A program made the translations under genes and the position numbers. DNA of 64,000 nt from Monodelphis domestica (taxonomy: Eukaryota > Chordata > Mammalia > Didelphimorphia > Didelphidae): contig NC_077228.1 of assembly GCF_027887165.1 (NCBI RefSeq), positions 179,048,499-179,112,498 on the forward strand, read 5' to 3'. The notes beneath the pieces were generated by a model. That model worked only from the letters and a program-made list of their open reading frames with translations. It was not told where the DNA came from and did no database searches. Numbering within the stretch: position 1 is the stretch's first letter; each line of letters starts with the position of its first letter. Below, one piece after another: positions 1-10,911 of this stretch.

Positions 1-79
1 GCACTTTTCTAAGAGCAGGCAGAGAATAGCTATACATTTTCCAAGGCACATGGGGAAAGAATGATCCATTACAATCAAA

Positions 80-248
80 TCATAGATTTGGAGCTGGACA
101 GAACTTTTGTGGCCATCTAGTCAAAATCTTTTGCTTTACAAGAGAAAATTCAGGCCCAGAATGGTAAGATTTGTCCAAGGTCATACAGCTAGACAGTGGC
201 AGAATAGGATGCTCTGCAGATCCAGGCTTCATCCACTTTCCTATAATG
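80..248 (-). mobile_element. MIR/THER-type CORE-SINE, old
   Basis: Antisense MIR landmarks occur in order: a degenerate 'gatttggagctggaa..' end, the former 'catctagtc' block, and 'aaggtcatacagctag'. The copy is much diverged, so its ends are approximate. Confidence 0.6.
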
Positions 249-353
249 ACTCAGTTGAAAGGTAATGGAGCCTTGATGGAAAATCAATTAACAAGATTTG
301 ATTAAGTTCCAGAGACAGTTCTAGATACTGGAGATGTAAGTACAAGAAATACA

Positions 354-592
354 CCAGCTAGGTGGTGCAGTGGATAGAGTGTTTGGCTTGGACTCATGAA
401 GACTCAGCTTCCTGAGTTCAAACTTGGCCTTCAGGTACTTATTGACTGTGTGATACTAGGTAAGTTACTTAACATTGCCTCAGTTTTTCCATCTGTAAAA
501 TGAGCTGGAGAAGGAAATGGCAAACTACTCCAGTTTCTTTACCAAGAGAACTTTAAATAAGCTTACAAAGGGTTGGACACAAGTGAAAAACA
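354..592 (+). mobile_element. MAR1-type CORE-SINE
   Basis: The head reads 'agctaggtggtgcagtgg', the CORE 'atctgtaaaatgagctgg', and the tail is a decayed 'aaagggttggacacaa', the BovB/RTE-like end of marsupial MAR1. It is close to full length and well diverged. Confidence 0.85.
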
Positions 593-644
593 AGGGAGCT
601 TATGCTCTGATGAGGGAGACATGTGTGAGTATGTGTGAGTGTGT

Positions 645-845
645 GTATGTGTACAGAATAAGTATAAAGTGAATTAATACAAATACATATAAATTAGTTA
701 AATATAAAGTCGTTTGGGAGGAAGGGAACGACCAATAGTGAGGATCAGGAAAGGCTTCATGCAGAAGAAAGTGTCTGAGCTGGATCTTAAAGGAAGAGAA
801 GGATTCTATGAGGCAGGAGCAAGGAGGGAGTACAGTGCAAAGGGA
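645..845 (+). repeat. Fragment of unnamed long old repeat ('family U')
   Basis: This shares phrases such as 'aggaaaggcttcatgcagaag' with longer copies at 48.5 and 59.3 kb. I recognise it as an abundant ancient interspersed repeat but cannot name its class with confidence. The short open frame at 714-935 lies in it and is not a gene. Confidence 0.5.
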
Positions 846-1026
846 GATAGTTCAATACTGCAAAGATCTATGACTTCATCAATGTGGATACCTAGTCCCT
901 CCATGACTGTATCTCTCAACCCCTCTCAGAACTAGTGGATAACCTGAGAGTAACTGGCAGCCTTGTTGCCAATCTGGTGATACATCCTCCCAAATTTAAT
1001 TAGGGTGGCCTTCAGACTAATCTTCT

Positions 1027-1207
1027 GAGGTAGCTAGGTGGTATAGGGGAGAGATGGCTGGGCTTGGAGTTAGGAAGAACTAAGGTTAAAACTAACCTCA
1101 GCACTTTCCTCCCAAGATTGTTGTGAGAATAAAATGAAAAAATATTTATAAAACACTTAGTACAGTGGTACCTGGTGCATAGAAAGTATTTAATAAATAT
1201 TTGTTCC
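1027..1207 (+). mobile_element. THER1/MIR-type CORE-SINE
   Basis: A 'gtagctaggtgg' head is followed by a MIR-like 3' half ('cacttagtacagtggtacctgg ... taataaatatttg'). Part of the middle is lost. Confidence 0.65.
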
Positions 1208-1344
1208 CTTCTCCATTCCCTTCGCAAGTGCCAAGCTTAATGGCAAAAAATGAAATTAAATGAATCACATGCCATCTATTGCCTTCCTTCTCTATAGTCT
1301 AAACTCTTTAAAGGCAGGGACTTGAATCTTACAGAGATTCTTAC

Positions 1345-1515
1345 AAGCAGCATAGATTTAAAATTGGGAAGGACCTTAAAGACCATATATTCCAACTCCC
1401 TTCATTTTACAAATGAGGAAACTTAGTCTTGGCCAGGTTAAATGACAAAGAATCTGGATTCAGACTAGTGTCTTCCAACTCCAAATCCAGCTTTCTTTCC
1501 AGTGCTTCACATTGC
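1345..1515 (-). mobile_element. MIR-type SINE fragment, antisense
   Basis: The sequence 'ttgggaaggaccttaaagacc' followed by 'ttttacaaatgaggaaac' is the reverse complement of the MIR 3' half and CORE. Confidence 0.6.
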
Positions 1516-1639
1516 CTTTTTGTGTTGTTTCTGGTGCAAGGATCAGTACTGAGCCCTTGTCAGGCCCTGAGGAAATCCTTGGAATTCTCCATACTCCTGA
1601 TGGTTGGAGGTCATTTGTTTCCAGGGACTGATTTGGAAG

Positions 1640-2795
1640 TTAAAAAGGTCCTTTGGGAAGCTACAAACTGGGGGAAACTTTTTATAACAAATTTCTCTGA
1701 CAAAGGTCTAATTTCTCAAATATACAAAGAACTTAGTCAAATTTATAAGAAATCAAATCACTCCCCAATTGACAAATGGTCACAGGATTTTAATAGGCAG
1801 TTTTCAGATGAAGAAATCAAAACTATGAATAATCAAATGAAAAAATGTTCTAAATCCATCCTGATTAGAGAAATGCAAATCAAAACAACTCTGAGGTACC
1901 ACTTTACACCTAGCAGAGTGATCAACATGACAGTAAAGGAAAATAATAGATGTTGGAGGGGATGTGGCAAAATTAGGACACTAATGCATTGTTAGTGGAG
2001 TTGTGAATTGATCCAACCATTCTGAAAGGCAATTTGGAACTATGCCCAAAGGCTTTAAAAGACTACCTGCCTTTTGATCCAGCCATATCACTACTAGGTT
2101 TATGTCCCAAAGATAAAAATAAAAAAAAATGGGAAAGGTTCTGTTTGTACAAAAATATTTATAGCTGCATTTTTTGAGGTGGCCAAAAAATTGAAAATGA
2201 GGAGGTGTCCCTCGACTGGGGAATGGCTGAACAAATTGTGGTATATGATGGTGATGGGATACTATTGCGCTATAAGGAATGATGAATCGATGGATTTCAA
2301 TAAGAACTGGGAAGACCTCCATGAACTGATGTGGAGTGAAATAAGCAGAATCAGAACATTATACACAGTAACTGAAACATTGTAGGACGATGAAATGTAA
2401 CTGATTTTGCTACTAATAGCAATGCATTGATCCAGGACAGTATATATATTATACTATTATATAATATATTATATTATATTATATATATATTATATTATAT
2501 TAAATTATAAAAACAAATGCTATCCACATCTAGAGAAAGAACTGTGAGACCAGAAATCCAGAAGAAAATATATGATTTACCACTTGTTTATGTGGGCATG
2601 TGATTGGGGATTTTGATTTTAAATGATTACTCTATGACAAAACAGAATAATATGGAAATAGGCTTTGAGTGATAATATATGTATAACCCAGTAGAATTGC
2701 TTGTCAATTCTCGGAGGTGGGAGGGAAGAGGGGAGGAAGACAACAAGAATCATATAACCATGGAAAAAATTTTTAATAAAATTTAACATTTAAAA
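1640..2795 (+). mobile_element. L1 LINE, 5'-truncated: end of ORF2 and 3' UTR
   Basis: The translation contains L1 ORF2 C-terminal signatures, including 'FNRQFSDEEIKTMNNQMKK' and 'REMQIKTTLRYHFTPSRV', broken by stops and frame changes. The last part of ORF2 (about 2179-2385) gives 'GEWLNKLWYMMVMGYY'. A marsupial L1 3' UTR ('cacatctagagaaagaactg') and an A-rich end near 2795 follow. An AT tract at 2441-2508 has expanded inside the element. It is clearly dead and older than the copies at 21 and 45 kb. The 5' limit is uncertain. Confidence 0.85.
2441..2508. repeat. AT-rich simple repeat inside L1
   Basis: An imperfect tract of TATAT/ATTAT units sits between the ORF2 end and the 3' UTR of the L1. 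Confidence 0.8.
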
Positions 2796-2799
2796 CATA

Positions 2800-3500
2800 A
2801 AATAAAACAAAATGAAAAGGTTCTTGAGTGTTAAACCTGACCCAAAGCATGAATGGGCCCCTATCATATCTCTGGGAGTCAATCCTCTGTTGATTGCCAA
2901 GATAGGTTCGCCCTTTGCCATTGCTGCCTGCAGACCGTCCCACCTGGTGATAGAGATAAGTCTGTTTCAACTCTTCTTGTTCTTTCTGGGTTTCTAATAC
3001 AAAGAGTGGTAACAATTCCAAGGTTGCTGATCAGATAAAGTACTGGTTGCACAAGATCATTCCTTCTAGGAGACTCACTTTAACCAGATCAAACAAACAT
3101 GGTGAGTATGGCCTGTCCCAGGGCCATGTAAACAAATTTGCTTTATAGAACTCTCTTGTGAAATTTTGTTCCTGGTAAGTTGAGATCCAGTGGGATGAGA
3201 AGATCAAGTTAGGTACAAAAAGATCCTATTGGATCTGGGAGTCTTTTCAGTGAGCTTCACAGAATGAATCCTAAGGAGAGATCTACTTTATATTTTTGTT
3301 TTATTTTATATATTTATGCATTTTATATATATTTATAACTTGAATACCTAATTTATATGCAAAAAATACAAGGAAAGCATAGAAAAATAGCATCAAACCC
3401 TTAGAAGACCTGGATTCCAATTTGCCTCTGATATGTATTCTCTCTCTCTTTTTCCTTAGATGTGTGTATATATTTATACTGACTACACATGTCCTCTGTA
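2800..3500. other. Unassigned stretch
   Basis: I recognise no repeat here. Both strands are open around 2773-3038: 82 codons on minus and two overlapping frames of 61 on plus. None has domain-like content I can name. The end near 3300-3500 is AT-rich. Confidence 0.3.
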
Positions 3501-4260
3501 TATACATATATATAATTTTGCTTTTTATATAATCCCCCAGCCTTTCTCCTTCTTCCTCCCAGATTCAATACTTCAAACAAACTAAAGAAAAAGAGGAAGA
3601 GAAAAAATCCCCAGCAAACTCAATTGAAAAATGTAACATTATATGTAATGTTCCACATCCATCAATCCCCCTCCCTCACATTTGTAAAAGAGGTAAGGGA
3701 AGAGAATAAGTATTTATAAAGTGCCTACTATGTGTCAGGCATTATGCCAAGTGCTTTTTCTTAAATAAATACTATCTCATCTGATCCTCATTAAAACCCT
3801 AGGGGGTAAGTGGTATTATTTTACAGCCAAGGAGACATTAAGTTTCAGAGGTTAAGTGACTTGTCACAGAACTAGCAAGTGTCTGAGGCTGAATTTGAAC
3901 TCAAATCTTCTTGATTCCAAGCCCAAAATTCTATCTACTGAACCACCAGCTAGCTGCCAATAGAATGTCTTTTCATATGTCTTCTTTGGAGCCAGACTTG
4001 CTCTTTTCAGTTTTGTAGCATTAAGATTTTTGTTTTTCAGCAATTGTTCTTTCCATTTACTTTATAGTCATTATGTATATTGTTTTCCTGGCTCTTCTTT
4101 GTTCACTTGGCACCATTTTCAAGTCAGTCTCCCAAAGCTTCTCTATATTCTTCATGTTTGTCATTTCTTATCACGTGATAATAGGCCATTACATTCATTA
4201 CAAACAATTTGGTTGTTCCTGGTATCCACTTTAAAATGTTCTTAGGTGGAGAATGTAAAT
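3501..4260 (-). mobile_element. Old L1 3' end, antisense, split by a MIR
   Basis: The two halves (3501-3696 and 3961-4260) match the antisense marsupial L1 3' UTR and ORF2 end. Landmarks are 'taatgttccacatccat' on the left, and 'gtatattgttttcctggctc' then 'taggccattacattcat' on the right. A MIR separates them. Confidence 0.65.
3697..3960 (-). mobile_element. MIR/THER1 SINE, near full length
   Basis: Antisense MIR reads from 'aaagtgcctactatgtgtcagg' through 'ggttaagtgacttgtcacag' to an 'accaccagctagctgcc' end. This is one of the most complete MIR-type copies in the window. Confidence 0.8.
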
Positions 4261-4423
4261 TGTTAGGCTTCTAGACATTAAAGACATGTACTTGTTAAGT
4301 GTTACCAATGCTTTGCATTAATATTTGTGATGACTAGGGAAGAGCGATACTCTAACAGGTGAATGGTTGAAATAATCATTGATAATTCCTTCTAGCCATC
4401 CATTTCTAATGTGGTACCATTTG

Positions 4424-4626
4424 GGGTCAGGTAGGTGGCTTAGTGGATAGAGTATGAGACCTGCATTCAGGAAGACCTGGGTTCAAATTTGACCTCAGAC
4501 ACTTTCTAGCTGTGTAACCCTGGACAAGTCACTTAAACCCAACTGCCTAGCCCTTACTACTCTTCTGTCTTGGAACTGATACTTGGATCTATTCTAAGAG
4601 GGAAGATGAGGTCTATTTTTTTTTAA
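4424..4626 (+). mobile_element. SINE1_MD-like SINE with target duplication
   Basis: It has a tRNA-type head 'ggtaggtggcttagtggata', middle 'agctgtgtaaccctggac' and tail 'ctaagagggaagatgaggt'. It is bounded by a 12-bp direct repeat with one mismatch (TGGTACCATTTG at 4412-4423, TGGCACCATTTG at 4627-4638). Confidence 0.9.
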
Positions 4627-4664
4627 TGGCACCATTTGTTTAAGAACAAGAATTGGGAATATTA

Positions 4665-5217
4665 CTTCTCACTGGTGCTATTGCAAGGATCTCCTGGTTG
4701 GTCTTCCCGTCCCATGGTAAGTCTCTCTCTGATGTCTAATCCATCCATTCCAAACTTGGGAAAGTGGTATTCCCAAGCACAGACTTGATGTCACTCTCCT
4801 GCACAATAATGGCTAGTAGGATAAAATAAACAATTTCTCTGTTTGGCATTTAAAGCCATTTATAACCCAGCCCCCAACCTACCTTATTATGTATTATTTC
4901 TCTTCATGAACTCACCAGTCAAGTAAATCTGGCCCCACTGCTCTTCTCATATAAGATTCTTTCTCCTACCTCTCTACCTTTATACAGTATACATGGGGTT
5001 GCCTCCTAGGCCTGAAATGCAGGTTCTCTTCACTCTGCCTTTTAAAAATCCCTTGTTCCCTACCTGGTGACCCTGGACAAGTCACTTAATGCCCACTGCC
5101 TAGCCCTTACCATGCTTCGACTTTGGAACCAATTCATAGTATTGATTCTAAGAAAGAAGGTAAGGGTTTAAAAACACACAAATAAAAATAAAAATCCTTA
5201 GTTTCTTTCAGAGAGCA
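4665..5217 (+). mobile_element. L2-like LINE 3' region, split by a SINE
   Basis: L2-style phrases are 'tctcctggttggtcttcc', 'tgtttggcatttaaagcc' and 'gcctcctaggcctgaaatg'. The SINE at 5055-5189 interrupts it, and L2 resumes at about 5190. Confidence 0.65.
5055..5189 (+). mobile_element. SINE1_MD-like SINE, 5'-truncated, inside L2
   Basis: Only the 3' two-thirds are present ('tggtgaccctggacaagtca' to 'aagaaggtaagggttt'). The flanks AAAAATCCCTT (5044-5054) and AAAAATCCTTA (5190-5200) form a target duplication, so the truncation arose at insertion. Confidence 0.8.
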
Positions 5218-5366
5218 AGTCAAAGGTCCTCTGGACTTTGATGACTAGAAAAAAGAGTGAGATTGTTGACTTTGTGCATCTCTGCCTCACTTACTTCCAA
5301 TTCACCTCCAAATCAAGACTTGGTTCTGTGATGTATAATTGGTCCTCTTTGAAAAGAAGGAACAAT
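5205..5366 (+). mobile_element. 3' end of an RTE-like retroposon ('family Q')
   Basis: It shares 'gactttgtgcatctctgcctc' and 'gtgatgtataattggtcctc' with the longer copy at 57.9 kb. The end of each copy runs into a 'gaaggaacaa'-type tail, here amplified into the hexamer tract. The RTE assignment is inferred from this tail only. Confidence 0.5.
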
Positions 5367-5420
5367 GAACAAGAACAAGAACAAGAACAAGAACAAGAAC
5401 AAGAACAAGAACAAGAACAA
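5367..5420. repeat. (GAACAA)9 perfect hexanucleotide tract
   Basis: Nine exact GAACAA units form the tail of the family Q element. The dipeptide-repeat open frames on both strands across it are artefacts of the tract. Confidence 0.95.
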
Positions 5421-6214
5421 GGCCTTTCAAGATCCCACCAGTTGCTAGTGTTTTCCCACCAATTTCGTTTGCTACAGGAAACCTCCAGGTGAGAAAACCA
5501 CTTCTACCAATGCAGATTGTACCTTCTCTGAAATTGATAGGGTTGCCTAGAAAACTAATGGGTTTAGGGATTTGGGCAGCCAGTATAAATATATGTACCT
5601 CCAGTATTATTTTACTCGAATTCAACACACACCAATTCAGGTATATGTAATTAGTTATAAAAAAAATTAAAGGCAGAAAAACATATAAAGTGTTTAATTA
5701 TGCCTAAATCCATACCATTTTTCTAAGCAGGGTAAGAACCTCCAGCAGCTTGCTGTCACACTCATTCTCACTCTGAGATGCATTAGTGTGAGTTATTACA
5801 TTGCTTTGCCCCAAACATTGGCTTCTGCATCAGTCTTTGGAGTTCTTGCTTGGTCAGTCCCAGTCAAAGCAGGTTTTCTCTTGATTTCATTAATGTTATT
5901 TAGTTATTAATAATAGCCCTAAAGTACAAGAGTAGTGATGCTGGAAGCTCTAATAAGCCGAAGACAAGTCATAAAGTGTCTAGGTATGTTGACATAAGAA
6001 ATACTTACAAATAATGGGGTTCACTATTATGCATGACTTTCAACTTTTGTGGAGGGTCTACGAATGTATTGGCCAAGTAAAACAGGTCCTACTATTTCTC
6101 AGAGGCAGACTGGAATTTGATCTTCCAGGGTTTCAGAACTACTTTTCTGTGCCTTTTTGGTATTTGTTTTGCATATAAATTAAGTGTGTAAGAGTTTGAC
6201 TTCTACTTCACAAG
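5421..6214. other. Mostly unassigned; short SINE scrap at 5490-5560
   Basis: A scrap 'gagaaaaccacttctaccaat' resembles the head of a MIR-like marsupial SINE. The rest is AT-rich and not recognised. Confidence 0.3.
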
Positions 6215-6229
6215 GTGTGAAGCTCTTTT

Positions 6230-6419
6230 TTTAAAAACCCTGACCTTCCATCTTAGAATCAATACTGTGTATCAGTTCCAAGGTAGAAGAGCAGTAAGGG
6301 CTGGGGGGGGTCAAGTGACTTGCCCAGAGTCACACAGCTAGGAAGTGTCTGAGGCCACATTTGAACCCAGGACCTTCTATCTCTAGGCTTTCAATCCAGG
6401 GAGCCACCCAGCCACCCTT
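6230..6419 (-). mobile_element. SINE1_MD-like SINE, antisense, with 15-bp TSD
   Basis: A complete antisense copy runs from 'aaaccctgaccttcc' to 'gagccacccagccaccc'. Flanks GTGTGAAGCTCTTTT (6215-6229) and GTGTGAAGTTCTTTT (6420-6434) differ at one base. Confidence 0.92.
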
Positions 6420-6599
6420 GTGTGAAGTTCTTTTAATTTGTTTAAGAGAATTATAGGACTTTGGCCAGTGGATGAAGACAACTGAAATCACATAATAACT
6501 GTATCTAATGACTGGCTGAGAGAGTCAGTCACTCCCCTTGGATATCTGTGTTTAGAAACTAAAACAAACAAAGAAAAAAACCCAAGTCACTACCCTAAT

Positions 6600-7200
6600 A
6601 TTGAGTTGGGTCAAGACTTAGAGCAATACTGGATTAACACTCCTCTCAGAAGTAGATTGTTCTCTCCTGTCCCTATGCATGCATGATGTCTAGCGGCAGA
6701 TTTACTCACTACTTAGAGATCCTTTGGTCAATTGGCCCATAACGATTCCCTTTTAGTTTAGGTTCAATATTGGATGGAAATGAGACACTCGTGACTCATT
6801 CAACAGTTAGCAAAAGAAAATTTACTTAGTCGTAGAAGAAAGGATATTCAGTAAGAATACAGCAACCCTTGCTAGGAGAGACACAAGGTACGATAACAAT
6901 CATAACCTTGGAACTGTCAGCAAATTGGAAGGGTCCCAATGCCATCATTCCATATGGTGAGCCCTAAGAGGATGAGAAAGCTACATCAGCACTGACAAAG
7001 ACCACAGGAAACCTCATCAAGGGAGACTTGACCTTAGCCCCCTGAGTCAATTAAGTCCTGAGCACAGGTTCCTTACCTTTTAGGAAAACAAAACAAACTA
7101 ACAACCAACTAGCCTAATGTACATTGGGAAGGGGGAAGTGGGGAGCCCAAAGGCAGCAAGAGGATGGGAGGTGACCTTATAAATATCGATCCTATCACAC
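6600..7200 (-). mobile_element. Possible retroviral LTR fossil
   Basis: On the minus strand a TATA-like 'ATATTTATAAGG' (7177-7188) precedes, by about 360 bp, a 'TTTTCTTTTGCTAACTGTTG' segment (6807-6826) of the kind that follows poly(A) signals in mammalian LTRs. I cannot fix the TG/CA ends or a target duplication, so this is a tentative call. Confidence 0.3.
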
Positions 7201-7981
7201 ACCTCATTCAATAGTTGGATAATCATTTTAAGAAGTTTGAAACCCAGATGAAGGGGCAGAGTTATACCTTCCAGTCACCCTAGAGAGGAAGCAACTTCAA
7301 GGAACATGACCCCAACAGCTAAGAAGATAGCCAGCTATGGACTCATGAAGGAGCTAGCCCTAGCGATTGAGAGTTTGGCCACAAAGAGACCTGCACACGT
7401 AGAGAAAGGACTTCTCGGACCTATAGTTCTAGAGCTGGGAGTTGCCTTTGGCACATGTGTTTCTTAAATACGTGCCTTCCTACAATTATTTTCTAAGTTT
7501 GTGCCTACTCCTTCTACAGATACTCTTAATTGTAAGACAGTGGGCCTCCGGCTTCCAGGGGAATGGTTTTAACTACTGTTCTCACTATGTCATATTAGTA
7601 AATGCTTTTGTTAAGAGCTGTGTCTGTTAATGGGAAGCACAATGTGGGAGAAGATTATAGTGTGAGCTACAACTAGGTCCTGGTTAATGAAAATAATGAA
7701 TTTCCTTGAAGTGCTTGTATTATTGGAATTCATATCCTAGGTTTCCATTGGGCTGGAGTCAATTACCATATTTTACATAATTATAACTTTGTTGAGTTTG
7801 AATTCAAATCCATGCAGTCACTTCAAGGGGGCTTTTTAGTTGAACTAATTGGGACCTGACTGTATGGTATTAGGAGGATAGACCGGCATGATTATCCCTA
7901 GGACTCAAGACAACAGTTACTCCCTAGGAACCCAATCCATGAGTCTGGAGAAGTAGCTTCTGGGGGTACTACATGTATATA

Positions 7982-7985
<4 letters not shown>
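7200..7985. other. Unassigned stretch
   Basis: No recognised repeat or coding segment. 7420-7660 has a repeat-like texture but no family I can name. Confidence 0.3.
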
Positions 7986-8028
<43 letters not shown>

Positions 8029-8034
8029 TGTGTT
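7986..8034. repeat. (GT)n microsatellite
   Basis: About 24 TG/GT dinucleotides with one TA interruption near 8021. Confidence 0.95.
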
Positions 8035-8035
8035 G

Positions 8036-8140
8036 TCTCTCCCTATAGAAATCTTCTTGAAGGTAGGGACTATTTCATTTATACCTTTGTATTCTCAGTG
8101 CCTGGAACATAGATGCTTAATAAATATTGATTGAGAACAC
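8036..8140 (+). mobile_element. L2-like LINE 3' end
   Basis: The typical terminal phrase 'cttgaaggtagggactattt' is followed by 'cagtgcctggaacatag' and 'aataaatattgattg'. Confidence 0.65.
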
Positions 8141-8144
8141 ACAA

Positions 8145-8330
8145 ACAAGGTAGAATACTCTGCCATGGAAAGAACATGGGATTTTGAGTCAAAGAAGCTA
8201 GGTTCAAATATTTATGTTACCTTGGTTGAGCAGCGTACACATGTCTCAGTTTCCTCATCTATAAAATAAGGGGGTTAAACTAGATGGCCTCAAAGATCTC
8301 TTGAATCTCTAAATATATGAACCTATCTTT
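8145..8330 (+). mobile_element. MIR/THER1 SINE
   Basis: 'gaaagaacatgggattttgag', 'ctcagtttcctcatctataa' and 'ctagatggcctcaaagatc' occur in MIR order. Confidence 0.75.
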
Positions 8331-8407
8331 GATTTTAATAAATTTGATAACACTGAAGTCTTATTTGACAATGTAATAATTGATATATAGTAGGCATTCA
8401 GAGTGTA

Positions 8408-8502
8408 AGATATGGAGTGGCTTGCCATTTCCTTCTCCAGATCATTTTACTGATAAAGATAACAAAGCAAACTGGGTTAAGTAACTAACCTGGAGTCATG
8501 AA
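8408..8502 (-). mobile_element. MAR1 fragment, antisense
   Basis: 'atggagtggcttgccatttcc' and 'aaactgggttaagtaac' are antisense MAR1 3' half and CORE. Confidence 0.65.
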
Positions 8503-8604
8503 GTAAATTCTCTATGGATTGACATGCAATCATTGATACATAATCTTAACCAAGTTACTTTATCTCTCTATGACTCAGTTATCTTTATTATTAATAGTGG
8601 TTAT

Positions 8605-8700
8605 ATAGTGTTTTAAAGTTTGGAAAGTCCTTTATAAATATGATCTCATTTTATCTTCACAATGATCCTGAAAACTAGGTGCTATTTTATTATTATTTCA
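8605..8700 (-). mobile_element. MIR-type SINE fragment, antisense
   Basis: 'gttttaaagtttggaaagtcc' then 'tgatctcattttatcttcac' is an antisense MIR-type 3' half. Confidence 0.5.
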
Positions 8701-9019
8701 TAATATTATTATATATAAACATGTACAATATAATTATATTATCCCTCATCTTAAAGAAATTGAGGTAGAAAGTTTCTGATTTTCTGTGATTTTAGAATTT
8801 CAAAATGTATAAGAGAGGTGATCAGGGAAACATCTCAATCTACAATAACATATTTCCCTTCCTAAAGAGTCAAGGCACACATGTCTAGCTCCTCGAGTAA
8901 CCTGGTACCATATATAATGGAAAACTGCTTGGAATTTGTGTTGGTCTTTGTATTCCCCCAGTGTCTTACACTTAATAGTCATTTAATTAGTGATTGTCAA
9001 GTTGAATGGGGAGTAAGCT

Positions 9020-9240
9020 AATTGAGTTTAACCAAGCACTTATTAAGTGCCTACTGTGTGTGGATTATTGGGCTGAAGATTAGTGGAGATATATAAATAA
9101 ATGGGACTCTATCCTTGACCCCTGTAGCCTATAATCGAGTATCAGAAACTGGATAACACACGTGGATAAATAATGTAATTTAAAACAGAGCTGGAACTCG
9201 ATAAGTACAGTCAGAAGACACAAATACTACAGGGTTATTT
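9020..9240 (+). repeat. Family U, 5' segment
   Basis: The family's opening phrase 'ccaagcacttattaagtgcc' is followed by 'tgggactctatccttgacc', as in the other copies. Confidence 0.5.
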
Positions 9241-9480
9241 CTCTTTCAATTTCATATATTTTATTAGCAAATCTATAAAATGAGGTGCGCTAAAAGAATT
9301 AAAAGCACACATGCTGAACCATGGACAATTTGCTTATTAATAAAAGATTTAAAATACAAAGAAAAGTAACCAGGCAGCACTTAATGCCTTTCAAATGCTT
9401 TTATCATGTCCTGTTTTAAAGCATATAAATTGTGTGCATGGGTTTCTCACATAATGGATTATAGGCTATCTCATTTATCT
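9241..9480. other. Repeat-free AT-rich island
   Basis: No repeat recognised. It has the texture of vertebrate conserved non-coding DNA: runs of ATTA/TAAA, no SINE words, no ORF. Confidence 0.25.
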
Positions 9481-9488
9481 GTGTTGTT

Positions 9489-9750
9489 GCAGTCAAGTCG
9501 TACAGTGGATAGATAGTACCAGGGCTAGAGTCAAGAAGACTCATTTTCCGAAGTTCGAATCTGACTTCAGACACTTATTTGCTATGTGACCCTGGACAAG
9601 TCACTTAGCCTTATTTATCTCAGTTTCCTCATTGGTCAAATCCCTTAGAGAAGGAAATGGTAAACACTCCAATATCTCTGCCAAAAAAAAATATCAAATG
9701 GGGTCATGAAGAGTTGGACACAACTGACCAGTCAACTAAACAACAACCAA
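9489..9750 (+). mobile_element. MAR1 CORE-SINE, complete
   Basis: It runs from 'gcagtcaagtcgtacagtgg' to an RTE-like tail 'gtcatgaagagttggacac' and 'aactaaacaacaacc'. Confidence 0.85.
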
Positions 9751-9754
9751 GTTA

Positions 9755-9870
9755 TATGAAAGGTACAATGCTAAGTTCTAGAGATCCAAAGGAGAATCAA
9801 TAGTTCCTACCCTCAAGAAGTGTATATATTGAGAAAGGGGGATTCAATATACATATAGATAAGACAATAC
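9755..9870 (+). repeat. Family U fragment
   Basis: 'ctaccctcaagaagtgtata' and 'agataagacaatacaaag' match the opening part of the family. Confidence 0.4.
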
Positions 9871-10709
9871 AAAGAAATTTCAAAAGAGAAAAAAAGGCTA
9901 ATAAAGAGTGGAAGTTTGGAGACAAGTATGAAAAATGAACACACTAGCCTTTTTACTTGTATCCTAAGATTTTGTTTAAATTTTAAAAGGGAGAGTTCTT
10001 GTTGAGTTTAAAAATTCAACTCCACTCTTTGAATTAAGAACCAAAACATGGCTATTATCTCTCAATAAACTATTTAAGATAGTTGGAGATATGTGCACAC
10101 CCTGGGGGTGGGGGGTACCAGAGGCCAGGAGGTTCCCTGGTGTATGGAAGACCCTCCTCTTGCTGGGAGTGAGGTTGGTCAGAGCCTTCCCATCCAAGGA
10201 CTTAGAAAAGGGATGTCACCTAGAATATAAATTCTGGATCCCCAAAAGAAATCAGGTCTTTTTGGTTGGAAACTGAGAGTGAGAAGGTATCCATTGGCAC
10301 AGCTCCTGAGCTAGGAGGAGGCTGGCTAAGGGAACAGCCAGCCACACGTGGTAAAGAGCCTTTTCTTTCTCTGACCCATCTTTTTAATTATTTAGTAAAC
10401 ATATAATTATTTTAGTAAATATGTAATTATAACATGAATTATAAATTAAGATACTGTTTCCAGAGAATTTTAATCTTAACACAGGAAAGGTTGCATGTAT
10501 CGTCATGTAGGAGTTAGTGTCTGAGTTCCGTGTGCTTTGAAAGAATCTAGGAACTCTACACAACAAAGGAATCAGCACCCTTTGGCAACACCTGAAAGCT
10601 TGAGATCTTGTCTTTGAGATCCTAAGCCTCTCTGTTTCTTCATCTCTTCCATGGTGAGGGGAAACGGGTAAATGTCGACTTGATTCCCTACTTAAAAACA
10701 TATTTTTAG
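9871..10709. other. Unassigned stretch
   Basis: No gene or known repeat seen. Short open frames on both strands (9976-10197, 10384-10701 on minus; 10091-10276 on plus) have no recognisable content. Confidence 0.3.
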
Positions 10710-10911
10710 GGGCAGCTAAGTGGTTGAGTGGATAAAGAGCCAGACCTGGAGTTGAGATCTTGAGTTCAAATCTGACCTAAAACACTTCCTAGCTGTGTGA
10801 CCCTGGAGAAATCACCTAACCCCCATTGCCTAGCCTTTACCACTCTTCTGCCTTGGAACTGATACTCAGTGTCGATTCTAAGATAGAAGGTAAGGGATTT
10901 TAAAACAAAAC
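10710..10911 (+). mobile_element. SINE1_MD-like SINE with 15-16 bp TSD
   Basis: A full-length copy. AAAACATATTTTTAG (10695-10709) is repeated with a base or two changed at 10912-10927. Confidence 0.92.

Noticed and set aside
1429-1995. 188-codon plus-strand frame
   Set aside because: It starts in MIR-derived sequence and runs into L1 ORF2; a chance join of two repeats.
5302-5628. 108-codon minus frame with Leu-Val repeats (and a Glu-Gln frame on plus)
   Set aside because: Made by the (GAACAA)9 tract.
7986-8034. GT tract as a regulatory (Z-DNA) element
   Set aside because: Such microsatellites are common, and nothing nearby looks like a promoter.
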